Notes: a model not told the origin generated them from the sequence alone. A DNA stretch of 64,000 nucleotides from Heterohyrax brucei (GCA_028571685.1 CM053164.1:41280501-41344500), one strand, 5' to 3'. Shown: positions 27,290-39,250, numbered from the stretch's first letter. Made by a program: numbers and translations.

Positions 27290-27756
27290 TGTCCTGGATT
27301 GAATTGTATCCCCCAACAAATGTATGTAGCAGTTTGACTGGGCCATGATTCCCAGTATTGTTGATGTTCTTATAAACTGTAAATCCTGCCTTTATTGTAC
27401 TAATGAGGAAGGAGGCAAGGCCATTTGTTGTGGCAGGGCTCAGTGCCTAAAGTGTACTGTGCCTCAAGGCAATCTCTTGCAGTATAAAGGAAAAGGAGGT
27501 CAGAGATCTGGGGACCTCAACAGGAGCAGAGAGGGTCCTTTGGACTTGTGGTCCCTTTGCCCCAGAAGCTCCCAGTCCAGGGGAAGACTGACAACAAGGA
27601 CCTTCCTCCAGACCAACAGAGACAAGTCTTCCTTCCCTTGGAGCTGATACCATGAAGTTGGACTTTTGCCTACTTTTCCCTAAGAAAATAAGTTTCTCTT
27701 TTTAAAGCCATCCCTTTGTGACATTTCTGTTACAGCAGTGCTAGATTAGTAAAGCA
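27290..27756 (+). mobile_element. Solo LTR, MaLR-like family
   Basis: Starts TGTCCTGGATTGAATTGTAT, shares GGGCCATGATTCCCAGTATT with the copy at 6664 and ends AAAGCCATCCC through GCTAGATTAGTAAAGCA. Internally shorter than the 6664 copy. Confidence 0.8.
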
Positions 27757-27769
27757 AACAAACAGAAAA

Positions 27770-27928
27770 CACCAAACCCTTTACCACTGAGTCAAGTCCA
27801 AGTCATAGCAACCCTATAGAAAGAACAGAACTGCCCTGTAGGGTTTCCAAGGAGCAGCTGTTGGATTTGAGCTGCCAACATTTTGGTTAGCAGATGTAGC
27901 ACTTAAACACTTGTGCCAACAGGGCTCT
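27770..27928 (-). mobile_element. AfroSINE, reverse
   Basis: Tail CACCAAACCCTTTACCACTGAG to head TGTGCCAACAGGGCTCTT. Begins a few bases after the LTR end. Confidence 0.85.
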
Positions 27929-27929
27929 T

Positions 27930-28400
27930 TAGATTACAAGACAAGTGCAAACCATTGCACTACCCAGGCTCCTATGGTCCAGACCTGGGGCTCCCCACAA
28001 AAAGGCAGAAGGGGACCCGAGGTCATGGAAGAGGTCAACCAGAGCTAGGACCACACCACTCCTTTATCCTTTATACTCCCTCCACTCAAGGAACACCCAA
28101 CATCTCCACTCACAAGCCACCTTTCCAAACCAGCTTCCTGGAGAACAGCACTCCCTTGTGACCTAGAAAGATCCTCATCTTCTTCTGTTGGGCACCGAGT
28201 GTCCTTGGGTAAGTGTCATGGTCTCTACAAGACAGGATCTTGGCCCTGGGGAGGAACAGGGCAGAGCAGTCACCTCCATGCACCAAGCCTCAATGGGACA
28301 GGACGCAATGCAGCAGTCGATGTGGCCATGTGACCATGATAACAAAACTCTGTGTCCCTTAGAGAAATGTAGGTAGTCTGTGTACTTTATGGTTTAATAT
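27930..28400. other. Unassigned intergenic sequence
   Basis: No repeat or gene recognised. Confidence 0.35.
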
Positions 28401-28401
28401 A

Positions 28402-28962
28402 TGAAGTCTGACAATGAAGTCCGTGAATTTAATTGTTCTAAGTGCTACATACCTCATTGCTGAATATCACTAGGTGGCCAACTTGGAAGTACCCCCCTTA
28501 GGGAGCTGTGCACTAATGCCAGTGCTTAGTCCACCCTTCAAAGCAATTTGGAACTCTTTCTGAAATGGACATTGTGCACAGTGGCAAGGTGACAAGTTTG
28601 CAGACTTAATTGTAGAGTTGTCTGTAAGGAAGTTTTTAGCCGGTAAACAACTGTATTGAAACACCCTCCCTACTCACCTGATCTCAGAGCTAAAGGAAAT
28701 ATTTGTTTACTCAGAGGTAAAGGAAATATTGAAAAGAAGGCAATTTGATAACATTCAGGACATCAAGGGTAATACTGTGACAGCTCTGGTGGTCATTCCA
28801 GAAAAAGAGTTCCAAAATTGCTTTGAAGGGTGGAGTAGATGCTGGCATCAGTGGATAACTTCCCAAGGAGAGTACTTCGAAGGTGACTGTAGTGATATTC
28901 AGCAGCTGGGTATTTAGCACTTTTTTCTAGGATGAGTTCTTGACTCTGATTGTCAGACCTCA
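28402..28962 (+). mobile_element. Inverted-arm mariner derivative, copy 1
   Basis: The left arm (28402-28580) and right arm (28795-28962) are reverse complements over about 165-180 bases. The ends read TGAAGTCTGACAAT and ATTGTCAGACCTCA. Between them lies a transposase C-terminal remnant (YSPDL and KRRQFDNIQDIKGNT-like stretches, with a local duplication around 28690-28735). The right arm codes for the transposase C-terminus. The left arm is therefore an inverted copy of the 3' end that replaces the normal 5' half. Confidence 0.8.
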
Positions 28963-28967
28963 TGTAT

Positions 28968-29184
28968 GTGAGGCTGTGCTACTGGCTTCTTTTTAAAGGG
29001 AGGAACAGAGAGTGGAGAGAAGGGGACAAGTGCCGGTTGAGTGGATACTGGAAGTAAAGAGTGGAACAGTGTGCTGTAACAGGATAAGGGAGGCAGAATT
29101 GGAGAGAGGCAGGTGCTCGCAGTTTCACATGACAAATTTTTTTGGACTGTAAACTTGTACTTGATCACAATTAAAAAAAAAAAA
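28968..29184 (+). mobile_element. L1 3' end, 5' truncated
   Basis: GTTGAGTGGATACTGGAAGTAAAGAG to TTGATCACAATTAAAAAAAAAAAA. Directly abuts the mariner derivative. Confidence 0.85.
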
Positions 29185-29189
29185 CTTCT

Positions 29190-29500
29190 GTGTTCCATGG
29201 ACAGAGAACTAGGGAACTAAGTAAAATGGAAACCATCACTGGGTAAGAGGTGTGATCACAGGGTGTGAAACTTTCTTTTTCACAGTTTATGTAGAATTTT
29301 ATATATGTATTTCACTTGTAACATGTAATTGTAACATGTAATGTTACAATTTCAGTATTTTATCTTTATATGTGTATGTATATATAATACATCTATGCAT
29401 ATATGTATACCACATACATTCATATGCCAAAGCCAAGGGCCGTTGAGTGGGATCTGACTCATGACAACATGTATATATATATACACACACATAAAACTAA
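29190..29500. other. AT-rich intergenic sequence with TA/CA dinucleotide runs
   Basis: Irregular (TA)n and (CA)n stretches at 29360-29410 and 29468-29492. Confidence 0.5.
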
Positions 29501-29501
29501 A

Positions 29502-29654
29502 CTCAGTAGTGTCAAGTCAATTCTGACTCATAGCAACCCTATAGGACAGAGTAGAACTGCCTCATGGAGTTGCCAAGAAGCGCTAGGTGGATTCGAACCA
29601 CCAGTCTTTTGGTTAGCAGACATGGCACTTAACCACTGTGCCACCAGAGTTTCC
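29502..29654 (-). mobile_element. AfroSINE, reverse, little diverged
   Basis: Tail TGTCAAGTCAATTCTGACTC, full body and head GTGCCACCAGAGTTTCC. Confidence 0.9.
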
Positions 29655-29849
29655 TCTTAAAATATAAGGTATCTTAATATTTAAGATATTTTATCTTAAA
29701 ATACAAGATATCACAAGTATATTACTGTGTTCACATATGAAACTGAAAGTGAGAATAATGTTCAAAGAAGGGAAGGAAAAGGTAGAACAGGAAGCTGGCT
29801 ATATGTCTAAACTTAGCATTGTTACCATAAAACACAGGTTTAGGCCACC

Positions 29850-30361
29850 TGCCGCATAATGCCAACAGGGAGACAGGGGTAAGGTAAATGCCCAATAGGT
29901 CTATTCCAGGCCTGCATGTAAGAGACGGGGAATTCGGGTCCTGAGAGCCTTCCCAAACTTACCAGGCAAGCTCAGGGTTTTTAAAATGGGTGAGGGTAGG
30001 TATGAGGGAAGAAACAATGCGAACAGTTGGAAAGGGCTTACGTCCTGTGGCAGGCCTCAGAGGTCTGGGCCTCGGGGGCCTCGGCCTTGGGGGCCCGGGC
30101 CTCAGGGGCCCCAGGGAGGTATGCATGCATATCAAGAACTGGGGTCCCGAGGCTCTTGGTTGTCACCTGAGCAGGGGGTCCTCTAACTGGTGCCTCCACT
30201 TGTTTGATGATTCTAAGAAAAAGGCTGTAAAGACTGCAGAGACTTGATCTCAGAGGCTCCTACAAGTTAGTATGTCATTTCCTGGGTCAGGTAGTGCTGG
30301 GAACCCAGAAATGTTAGGAAAACAGGTGAAGACGTGGAGCCAGTCCTGACTGACTGCTTCA
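29850..30361 (-). mobile_element. Solo LTR, unnamed family, copy 2
   Basis: TG...CA ends flanked by a 5-bp duplication CCACC (29845-29849 and 30362-30366). Shares blocks with copies 1 and 3, such as ACCAGGCAAGCTCAGGGTTTTTAA and GAGCAGGGGGTCC. A GC-rich tandem block of GGCCTCGG-type units (about 30060-30115) is unique to this copy. Confidence 0.8.
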
Positions 30362-30367
30362 CCACCG

Positions 30368-31690
30368 TCACATAAACACGCTTTTTGCTAAGAATGATGG
30401 AGTTTTTTTAAGATTTTTAAATTTCTTTCTACAAAGTCATACCGATATATCACACTGATTCCAAGTTCGAAAGTCAGGACCTGGTGACTACTTCTGCAGT
30501 GACAGTTCCACTTTACTTCTCATGCTGCCTTTGACGAGATGGGTGCATAGGAATTACTGAACTCAATTCAGAAATGAGCCTCACTTTCTGTTTCCATGGC
30601 AATGAGATAACCCAAGGGAAGCAGAAGATGCCAAGAGAACAGAAAGCATTCTGGTTCCGTGTCCTTGCTGAAATCATAGTGGCATGTTTGGATACTCTTT
30701 TCCCTGCCTCCCTTCCCCCCTGACCCCAGGCAGGAACAGCGTCCCGACTCTCTGTTCTTAACCCATCTCCCCTCCCAGCTGCACAGAGGCTGTCTCAGGA
30801 CCTGGGCTCCTCAGTGCATGGAGACTGGCCAGGAAACCAGGGCGCTTGGTTCTAGTCCTGAAGTCAGTATTGATGCCAAGTAGAGCTGGCCCTTTCACCT
30901 CAGGGTTAAGCTTGAAGTTTCAGCAGTAGTGTCCCTTGAGGGGAGCCTGAGTCATCTACAGGAGGCCATCAAGGCTCCAGTCTCCACTGCTGTGCCCTGG
31001 ATCAGGAAGTGTTCAGTAGGCACTTACGGACTGAATCAACAGATTCTTACAGGCCCTTGAGGTAGAACTGTCCTCCATAAGTACTTGTAACTGCCTCTGT
31101 ATGCTCTCTATTCTTGAATTTGTTGTTGTAAAAATTAGAAACCACCTGAAAGGTTCAACAAATCTTGGCATATTTGTATGTAGCTATTCAAATAAGAAAT
31201 AAAATCTACATCTTTTCATCTGAAAGTATGTTCAGGAGATAAAAGCCAACTGAAGTAACACAGATTTCTATATAAAGCATAGTTTCTTGGCTTTTTTGTT
31301 TTTAAAGAAATAAAACCATCATATGTCACCACAGAACACTCAACTGTGGATTTTAAAACAACGAATTGTACACTATATCTCAATAAGTCTATTGCTCTTT
31401 AACTATCATCATGTGTATTTGTTTGGTGTATGTTTGCAAAGGGATTGAGAAAAGTGTAAAATACACACCAAACTATTGATAGAGGTAGAGGTAGAACTGG
31501 GAAGGGAAGGGAGGTTAGTTTCGTTAAATCACAAAACTAGTTTTTAAATCAAAAACTAAATATGTTTTCAAATTTGTAATAGTATAATATTTTTTCAATG
31601 AAAGAACCCAGGCTCAGGCTTCAATGTTTTATGTTTAAATCCTTGCTAATAATAGCTATTATTATTGACTAAACTGTTTGGTAGAATGTG
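30368..31690. other. Unique intergenic sequence
   Basis: 1.3 kb without AfroSINE, L1 or LTR. 30680-31080 is GC-richer than its surroundings. No gene recognised. Confidence 0.4.
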
Positions 31691-31694
31691 CCTG

Positions 31695-31910
31695 TTAAAT
31701 GCACTGTCATCCAGGCAGTTCCAACTCACAGTGACACCACATGTGACAGGGTAGAACTGCTCCAATTCTTGGCAATGTTGTCATCTTTATGAAAGCAGAT
31801 CGGCAGGATCAACCTATCAGTCTTTAGATTAAAGTTGAGTGCATTCGTTCTGAGCCTCCCATTTGTTGACAACTCCGAGAAATGGTATCCATGGGGCACC
31901 ACTTGCAGTT
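31695..31910 (-). mobile_element. Diverged AfroSINE-related SINE, reverse
   Basis: GGCAGTTCCAACTCACAGTG tail and GGGTAGAACTGCTCCAAT body. The head is poorly preserved. Confidence 0.6.
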
Positions 31911-31914
31911 CCAA

Positions 31915-32938
31915 CCCAGAGAGAAACGAGAGAAGCTCATATGGTAGTATTTAAATGAGGAGGATCCCACTATGTATGGTCTACTGGACACTCCCTGCAC
32001 TCCATCCAGCCAACAGTTGTGAAGATCATCAGCACCCCACTATTCTTACCGTCGGCCTCCATACAGACAAAGACTAGACAGAGCACAACAGAGAAAGTTG
32101 TGGACCCCCAGTGCCAGCACAGATTGAAAAGAGAAAAGATTATGATTCCATCCAGTGTTAAATACACAGCTGCCGTGAGCATAACTATAGCTGCCAGGGG
32201 CATACATATGCCTCTCCAAGTCCCTTCAGTCTTTCAGGTCTCCACAGTTTACAAGAACCCATACAGGCTGTGTACCCACAGCAAGAGCTCACTTTGTTGC
32301 TTTTCAGCTCCCAGGGAATTGAAAGCCCGGCTTAGCTTTTAATAATGTCATGAATCTTACCTGCAATTTTTCCATAGAAATCACAGCAAGGAACAGGAAA
32401 ATGCCAACATTAAATTAGACCAGATTCCACTAAAAGGCGCAAGACACATTGTGTTTAACATCTCTGAGTAAAATGTGTTTTCTCCAAGTCTTTTCAAGGA
32501 CTCAGAGGCTCTCCAGTTTGGGAATTAGTCTAGTGTTCAGCTAGTCTAGACATTGCTGGTGCCTGAACCCCCTGTCCTCTCCAGTACCGCCCCTCTCACC
32601 ACCTTCTGCCCCTCACCCCTACTTACCCCCAACAAAATGTCCATCTGACCTCTACTTGGGCTCCTCTGGTGACTGGCGATACTTTACCTCCTACCTGTTC
32701 CACCGCTGACACATCTGACTGAAGAAATGTCTGTCATTTCCACCCACTGTTTTCAGTTGTCTGCATCAGTCATATAGAGCCTCCGTGACGTGACAGGCTT
32801 TCAAGTAAAAAGACAGCTCTCACATAGTGGCGTCACGTGGAGTGTACAGGATGTGACACCAAAATGACTGTTGATAAAATTTTTGTGCAGACTTTCAGCA
32901 GAAACTTACTACCCTTTTTTTAAAAAAGTATCCCTCTA
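31915..32938. other. Unassigned intergenic sequence
   Basis: Short open frames only (largest 107 codons at 32019-32342, no recognisable domain). Confidence 0.35.
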
Positions 32939-32943
32939 GTACA

Positions 32944-33565
32944 GCAAGTGGTCCTAACTTAGCATGAATGGATGATCACAAAGGACCAAAACGACATGTG
33001 GGAAAGAGAACCCAGAAGACAGAGACACCTGCTTGAGTGGGTGATTACATTGCCTCGTGACCAGAAGTACCCAGTGGTGCCTGGCCACCACCAGTGATAG
33101 CCGTGATGGAGACCATAAAGTTGAGTCTCACTGGCAACACGTGAATAAAAAGGGATACACTCTGAGAGCTCCATTAAAAGACAGCAATTGATGGTCCATG
33201 GGCCTCAGCATTCCCCTGGGAGCATGCCCCCTGGCCGTGATGCTGCCCCTGTCCATAAATCATAATGGAGGTCAACTCTCGGACAGGAACGGATTGCACT
33301 TGGTGACACAGAGTGACTATATCATGTGTGCGCTTTATGGTTCTAGGCATCTATAGGATGTTGTCCTGCTGACCTCTTACTGGATGAAGGAGAGTGGGTG
33401 GAGATGAGAGGATAGGAGATCCTTGGGAGGATAAGATACTTATGGAGTGGAGAGGAAGAGTGTGCTGTTACCGGACAGGGAGAGCAGTAGGAGCTGCATA
33501 TAGGTGGGCATGCAATTTATATGGGAATGTACATTTTCATTCAATCATAATAATAAAAAAAAGCA
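32944..33565 (+). mobile_element. L1 3' UTR, 5' truncated
   Basis: Same sequence type as 18.1 kb (GTGATTACATTGCCTCGTGACC, CATGTGTGCGCTTTATGG, TCAATCATAATAATAAAAAA). Flanks AGTATCCCTCTAGTACAGCA (about 32928) and AGCATCCCTGTAGTTATAGC (about 33562) look like a diverged target duplication. Confidence 0.8.
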
Positions 33566-33599
33566 TCCCTGTAGTTATAGCAACAAGAACAACAAAACA

Positions 33600-34168
33600 A
33601 TGTAAGCCCAGCTTACATTTATTAATATACCTATGAGTGTAAAACTCTATGCTAGTTTGCTTTTTGAACGTTCCGATGTGCTTCGGTCAGAGCTGTCATT
33701 ACCCAGCTACAAGGGTGCTTTGAATCCTGTAGTTTCACCGGCATGTGTGGCGGTCATGCGCTGTTGTTTCTCGAGTCGCCGATTTTGTCAATTTTTCTGG
33801 TGTGTTAGCTACAGTATTATGGTACTTGGTATTCATGAGCTTATGACCAATATTTTTTTTTTTTTGACAATTGACAGCAAGTAAAGGAAAAGATGAAGAA
33901 AAATCAAAAAGACTTCTACTCAGTAATAATGTTGTAATGCAATGTAGAAAGTTTACAAAACAATTCTATTGTTAGCATTTATGTGTCCTAATACATAGTA
34001 CATTTAAGCAATTTGTGATTGTATTCAGAACATATTTAATTGAGATAGTTACTAAGTGTTGAAATGCTTGTGTATTTGTTCCTGTGTATTTTTGTAGTGT
34101 TTTTTCATTTATGAATATATTTCCATATACATTTGTCTATAACTTCTACATTATTTCAGTCATTACTG
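33600..34168. other. Unassigned sequence with a CpG-rich patch
   Basis: Nine CpGs fall within 33668-33782, in AT-rich surroundings that are otherwise nearly free of CpG. The 83-codon frame there has no recognised domain. A T-run follows at 33849. Could be part of a DNA transposon or a conserved element. Confidence 0.35.
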
Positions 34169-34169
34169 G

Positions 34170-34304
34170 TCATGCAGACCCGGTGGCACAGTGACTAATC
34201 ATTAGGTTGCTAATCGAAAGGTTGACAGTCCAAATTCACCAGCAGCTCTTTGGAAATATTATGGAGCAGTTCTACTCAGTCTTAAAAGGTCACTATGAGC
34301 TGGG
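34170..34304 (+). mobile_element. AfroSINE, diverged
   Basis: Head GACCCGGTGGCACAGTG and body CTCTTTGGAAATATTATGG. Tail mostly lost. Confidence 0.8.
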
Positions 34305-34532
34305 TCTTTTGCCAATCTGTTAATGTATTTCATGTAATGGTAAAGTTTAACATTAAAATCAACATAATTTTTAAGTAGTTCTTAAATATTTTTACTGTGA
34401 GTCCTATTGTTTTCTTACAGAATTTTCATTCTAATCACATGAAACAAGGTATATACATTTAGGCTTTGGGTATAATATTGTAATTTAAAGGATTTAATTT
34501 TGCTAAGTTGTTAATATCATTAAGATTGCCAT

Positions 34533-35895
34533 TGCTGTTGTTAGGTGCTGTTGAGTGGATTCTGACTCACAGTGACTCTAGGTACAACAGAATGAAACGC
34601 AGCTTAGTCCTGCATCACGCTCGTGGTCTTTGCTATACTTGAGCCCGTTGTTGCAGCCACTGTGTTAATCCATCTTGTTGAGAGTCGTCTTCTTTTTCGA
34701 CAACCCTCTACTTTACTAAGCATGATATTCTTCTCCAGGGATTGCTCCTTCCTGATAACAATGTTCAAAGTATGTAAGACATAGTCTCAGCATCCTTGCT
34801 TCTAAAGAACACTCTGCTTGTCCTTTTTTGAAGACATATCTCTTTGTTCTTTTGGCAGTCCATGGCACATTCAGTGTTCTTCTCCAACACCACAATTTGA
34901 AGCTGTCAGTTCTTCCGATTTCCTTATTCATCATCCAGCTTTAACATGCATATGATGTGATTGAAATACCATAGCTTGGGCCAGGAACACCTTAGTCTTC
35001 AAGGTGACATCTTTGCTTTTAAACACTTTACAGAGGTCTTTTGCAGCAGGTTTTCCCAATGCAACGCGTCTTTTGATTTCTTGACTGCTGCTTCTGTGGG
35101 TGTTGATTGTGGATCCAAGTAAAATGAAATCCTTGGCAACCTCAAACAGTTCTTCATTTGTCATGATGTTGCTTACTGGTCCGGCTGTGAAGGCTTTTGT
35201 TTGCTTTATGTTGATGTATAATTCATACTGAAGGCTGTGGTCTTTGATCCTCATCAATGTTTCAAGTCCTCTTCACTTCCAGCAAGCAAAGTTGTGTCAT
35301 CTGCATAATGTGGGTTGTTGAGGAGTCTTCCTCTCATTCTGATGCCCCATTCTTCTTCACATAGTCCAAATTCTTGGATTAGTTGCTCAGTATACAGACT
35401 GACTAGGTATGGTGAAACAATACCACTCTGAAGCATACCATTCCTGACTAAACCTCTCAATGTTCATTTTTCTCTTCAGACGACTGGCTCTAGATCTGTG
35501 TACAGATTTCCCATTCTCCACAACGTTATCCATGATTTGTTATGATCCACACAGTGAAATGCCTTTGCATAGCCAATAAAACACAAGTAAACATCTTTCT
35601 GGTAGTCTCTGTTATCAGCCAAGACCTATCTGATATCAGCAACAATATCCCTGGCTCCACCTCCTCCTCAGAAATTGACCTGAATTTCTGGCAGTTCCCT
35701 GTCAATGTACTGCTGCAGCTACTTTTGAATGATCTTTGGCAAAGTTTTACTTGCATGTGATATTAATGATATTGTTCAGTAATTTCTGCATTCGGTTGCA
35801 TCACCTGTCTTGGAGAACAGGATCTCTTGCAGTCCGTTGGCCTGGTAACTGTCCTCCAAATTCTTTGACATAGATGAATGAGCACTTGCAGCCCT
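34533..35895 (-). mobile_element. RTE LINE, longest copy here, reverse, RT motif visible
   Basis: 1.36 kb from the RTE 3' end to upstream of the catalytic centre. On the minus strand four broken frames follow in order: 35756-35526, 35460-35254 (contains [21 protein letters not shown] at 35307-35296), 35257-34931 ([20 protein letters not shown]) and 34934-34716. Frameshifts and stops separate them. The product would be an RTE reverse transcriptase, but the copy is dead. Confidence 0.9.
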
Positions 35896-35899
35896 GCAT

Positions 35900-36835
35900 C
35901 CATTTGTTGAATATCAATATTAAGTGAAATGTTTCAACTATTGCAAAATATGTTACATCAGGATATACAGAAATTAAGATTTATAGGTAACATTAGTACA
36001 AAAAAAATTAGTAAGGATTCTGTATTGTCTGGTATAATAGCAGGTCCATGGGAGAGGTGACTCCATAGGTAACACACTGGGTAACACCAACCCTAGTGAC
36101 AACACTGTTCTCATTCTATTTTAAGCTTGTCATGTAATGTCCTATCAGAGACTCCTACTCCTTAGCTCACTGGATATTTAAATGTGGTTATGCCATTCAA
36201 ATTAAGGAAGAAAAAGAGGGTTCCAGCCTGGAATCAAGCCCCTCTCTCAGAGATTGATAAAGTGCCTGGCACACAATAAGTGAGCGCAACTATTACTGCT
36301 CTAATGTAGTCAGGCAGCCCAGAAACAATGTCATGGCAGAGCCAGGACCTGGAGTCAAGTCTGAGTAATAACCACCAGGAATGGACGACAAAGAGCAGAG
36401 TGAAGAGCACTGTAGCACAAACAGGGCCTCTGCCCCAGAGTCACCTTCCCTGGGAGCCCTGGGTCCTTTTTCAGGAGTGCTATATGAAGATGACCCCAAG
36501 GGAAACAGAAACAGTAGACGGCCAGTCTCAGGGGTTAGGACTTGGTGGGTTCAGGGATTTGAAGCAATTCGGATCAGTTGTTACGGGCTGTTAAATAAAA
36601 TTGGTCACTCTCACTTCCAGAGCAGAAGGAGTAATGTGCTGTGACATATTGAATTTACACAACACCTTCCAAGGAGATCAAAGCACTTCAAAAAGATTTC
36701 CTCTGAACTTTTCTGAGAAAGGAGCCAGTGAGGAGAAAGCCAATTAATTCATCTGTGAACTATACCTGATATCAGTCATGATCTCTGAAATGTTATAGTT
36801 CCTTAGGATTTACAAGAGGTTTTTGCACATGTCCT
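35900..36835. other. Mostly unique sequence
   Basis: GTGCCTGGCACACAATAAGTG near 36259 is a small L2/MIR-type end. Otherwise no repeat or gene recognised. Confidence 0.4.
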
Positions 36836-36837
36836 CA

Positions 36838-36952
36838 GCAGCACTCTGGGAAGCAGACAGGCAGATAGGATTAAACCCATTTTACAGATGGGTAAGTGGG
36901 AGCTCAGGGAGCTCCAGCATTCTCCCCAAGATCTCATAGCTAGTTGTCTCCC
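36838..36952 (+). repeat. MIR SINE relic
   Basis: AACCCATTTTACAGATGGGTAAG with AAGATCTCATAGCTAGT is the MIR core and 3' part. Confidence 0.75.
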
Positions 36953-36954
36953 AA

Positions 36955-37558
36955 GACAGGAGTTTCCCAACACGTGCTGCTGGAAATAGCACATTGGCAT
37001 TTCCGTGGCTTTTTCCTGCATTTCCATGCAGGCCTCTGGGAGCCCAGGGTGAGGATGACTTGTGAGACTAGTAGCTCAATACAATGCCACGGACACCCAC
37101 TTTCCAAACCCCGGAAGCCGTTGTCCAAATAGAACGGAGTGTGTTCTCTGCCTACGTGGGGCTGTCCTCACGCGCTGCCCTGCCTGCGGGTTTCTCCCAG
37201 CACCACACTCCCCACGCCGTGGTCTTTCTCCTGTGCCCTCTGTCTTCTCAGGCTTCACCTCTGCTCCTCTGTCTGCCCTCTGCGTGCTGCATCTCGCTCT
37301 TCAGGGGACAGTTTCCTTTGTCCATGAACGTGGCCATGTCCTCCCAGCTGGGAAACCTCTCCACCCTTGTCCCTCCTAGCCACTGCTGCTGCCCCTGCCT
37401 GGCCCGTACCCAACCTGATCAGCTACCCCTGAAGTTGCTGTAGTCGCTGAGTCTCTTTTTTCACTCTGCCCTCAGTTTCACTCTTGACTGCAACTGCTCA
37501 CCCACCACTTTTTATTCTACTAAATACCATAACTACCACATATGAGGGATTTACCACT
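36955..37558. other. GC-richer unique sequence, no gene recognised
   Basis: Several overlapping open frames of 60-119 codons in three frames (37062-37443) reflect GC-rich pyrimidine-biased sequence. None resembles a known protein. Confidence 0.35.
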
Positions 37559-37559
37559 G

Positions 37560-37685
37560 TAGGTACTGAGCCACCCACCCATGAAATGACTCTGTGGGAC
37601 AGTACCATTAGCCCTAGGTGACAGGTAGGCCAGAGGCTCAGAGTGAGTGACTGGGGTCAGACTCAGAACAGTCTCGTTCTAAAGC
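37560..37685 (+). repeat. MIR SINE relic
   Basis: GACAGTACCATTAGCCCTAGG then CAGAGGCTCAGAGTGAGTGAC, a diverged MIR. Confidence 0.6.
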
Positions 37686-37699
37686 CAGTGCTTTTCCTG

Positions 37700-38110
37700 C
37701 TGCAGTCAATCCTCCTTGTCCTACATTACATGCCTGGCACATAGTATGCCGTCAGGACATGTGGGCATCCTTCTCCCACCCCTTCCTTCAGTGGATGCCT
37801 TCCACACCAGCCAGCTTCCCAGTTATTCTGCCTTCATTGCTGACCTTCACGTTATGGCCTGTCTGCAGATGGCCCCCAAATCCATACCTCTGGCTCCAGA
37901 CCCTCTCCTAGAGTCACAAATTTTATTTGGGCATCCTACTGCCCCACCCACAGGATTTGGCATGGGCTAGGGTCGGCACAGGCCTCTCTCTTTGGCATGC
38001 CCGTAACTGTTCAGCAGCTTTACCCTCGTCACTCCGCCCTGTCCCTCCTCTCCCCAAGCCTGGAACTCTATCTGGCCTCATGAACACGAAGCCTTGCTCA
38101 GACTCTTATA
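37700..38110 (+). repeat. Probable L2 fragment
   Basis: GCCCCCAAATCCATACCTCTGGC followed by CCTCTCCTAGAGTCACAAATT parallels the L2 block CCCAAATTTCTATCTCCAGC seen at 8.95 kb. Divergence is high. Confidence 0.5.
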
Positions 38111-38347
38111 TTCTTCCAGATCTACTGGTTATGGCTCGGTTCCTCTTGCTTCCCGTTTTCCCATTTCCACGCACACACACACCGGCAAGGCTAGGGAAGC
38201 TTTTGAAACTCAGAAGCCTGGAGTTGACTCATTTTTTCTCTGCTTTCTGTAAGTGTGAGACAATGAATGTAGAACACCCTAGCTGACAGAAAGGAGAAAG
38301 GCGGAAAGACATGAAATACTCAAAAATATCCCTCAACAGTAATCTCA

Positions 38348-38497
38348 AGGAGATCTTGGTGGCACAGTGCTTAAGTGCTATGGCTGCTAACAAAAAAGTA
38401 GGCAACTGGAACCCATCAGGTGTTCCTCGGAAACTACCAGCCAGGCCTACTCCGTGTAAGTGGTCACTAAATCAGACTCAACAGCAGTGGTCTTTTA
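38348..38497 (+). mobile_element. AfroSINE, diverged
   Basis: GAGATCTTGGTGGCACAG head. The body has lost the GGGGCAG segment. Confidence 0.75.
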
Positions 38498-38530
38498 GAC
38501 ATCTGAAAATATTACCCCTTGTTGCACTTT

Positions 38531-38571
38531 GTCTTTTTCTTTCTTTCTTTCTTTTTTTCTTTTTCTTTTTT
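38531..38571 (+). repeat. CT-rich low-complexity tract
   Basis: About 40 bases of C/T with repeated CTTT units. Confidence 0.9.
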
Positions 38572-38954
38572 GAGGAAAGTACAATCATGACTTTTATACT
38601 ACAGGAGGAACATGTGTTAAAATTTTTTATTTAACTCACTAGTTACTGACAATCAGTAAGATATAAAAACTTTCCAAACAGAACCCAAAGGACAAACACA
38701 TGTGCAGACAATCAAGAATGCTGAAATAAATTTTCTAATAGATGCAAGAATGAAGGCTGGCTTCTTCCCCTGGGTGAAACGAATTGCATCTTTACCGGGA
38801 AAAAAAAGCATTTTATAGGTCTATAAACAGAAATCATTTGCTGTGGTTAAACCACATTTTATTCTAGGGAGTTACAAAGTAGTCAACCCACAGATCCGTA
38901 CAGTCAGACAACCTCAGAAGTGCCCAAGCCTATATTTCCACTGAAAGAATAGCC

Positions 38955-39250
38955 AGTGCGGGCAGTCCCTGTATTACGAGCACGTTCTGTTCCTAAAGCT
39001 GGCTTTAAATAGAATTTGCACATTAATCAGAACAGTTTCATATCTAACATCAGTTAGTCAAATGTTTCTCTTGTATATCATTAAATACTGTAATTTCCGT
39101 GCATAAAAAATTTAAGGAAACACTTGCAGATTCAGTAAGACCTCTTTCACATAACAATACCATAATAGTAATAATGTTTTGATGAGTATCATAAAGTAGC
39201 ATCTGTTTGTTATTATGAATGATTTTATTATCTTGACTTTTTGACACACT
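38955..39250. mobile_element. Probable Tigger-like DNA transposon remnant
   Basis: GTATTACGAGCACGTTCTG then CTAAAGCTGGCTTTAAATAG and TTTGCACATTAATCAGAACAG recall a common mammalian Tigger/pogo-type end. Recognised by pattern only. Confidence 0.4.

Noticed and set aside
37062-37443. Overlapping 60-119-codon frames in GC-richer DNA as a DPYSL5 or novel exon
   Set aside because: No similarity to a dihydropyrimidinase-like protein, overlapping frames in all phases and pyrimidine-biased composition.
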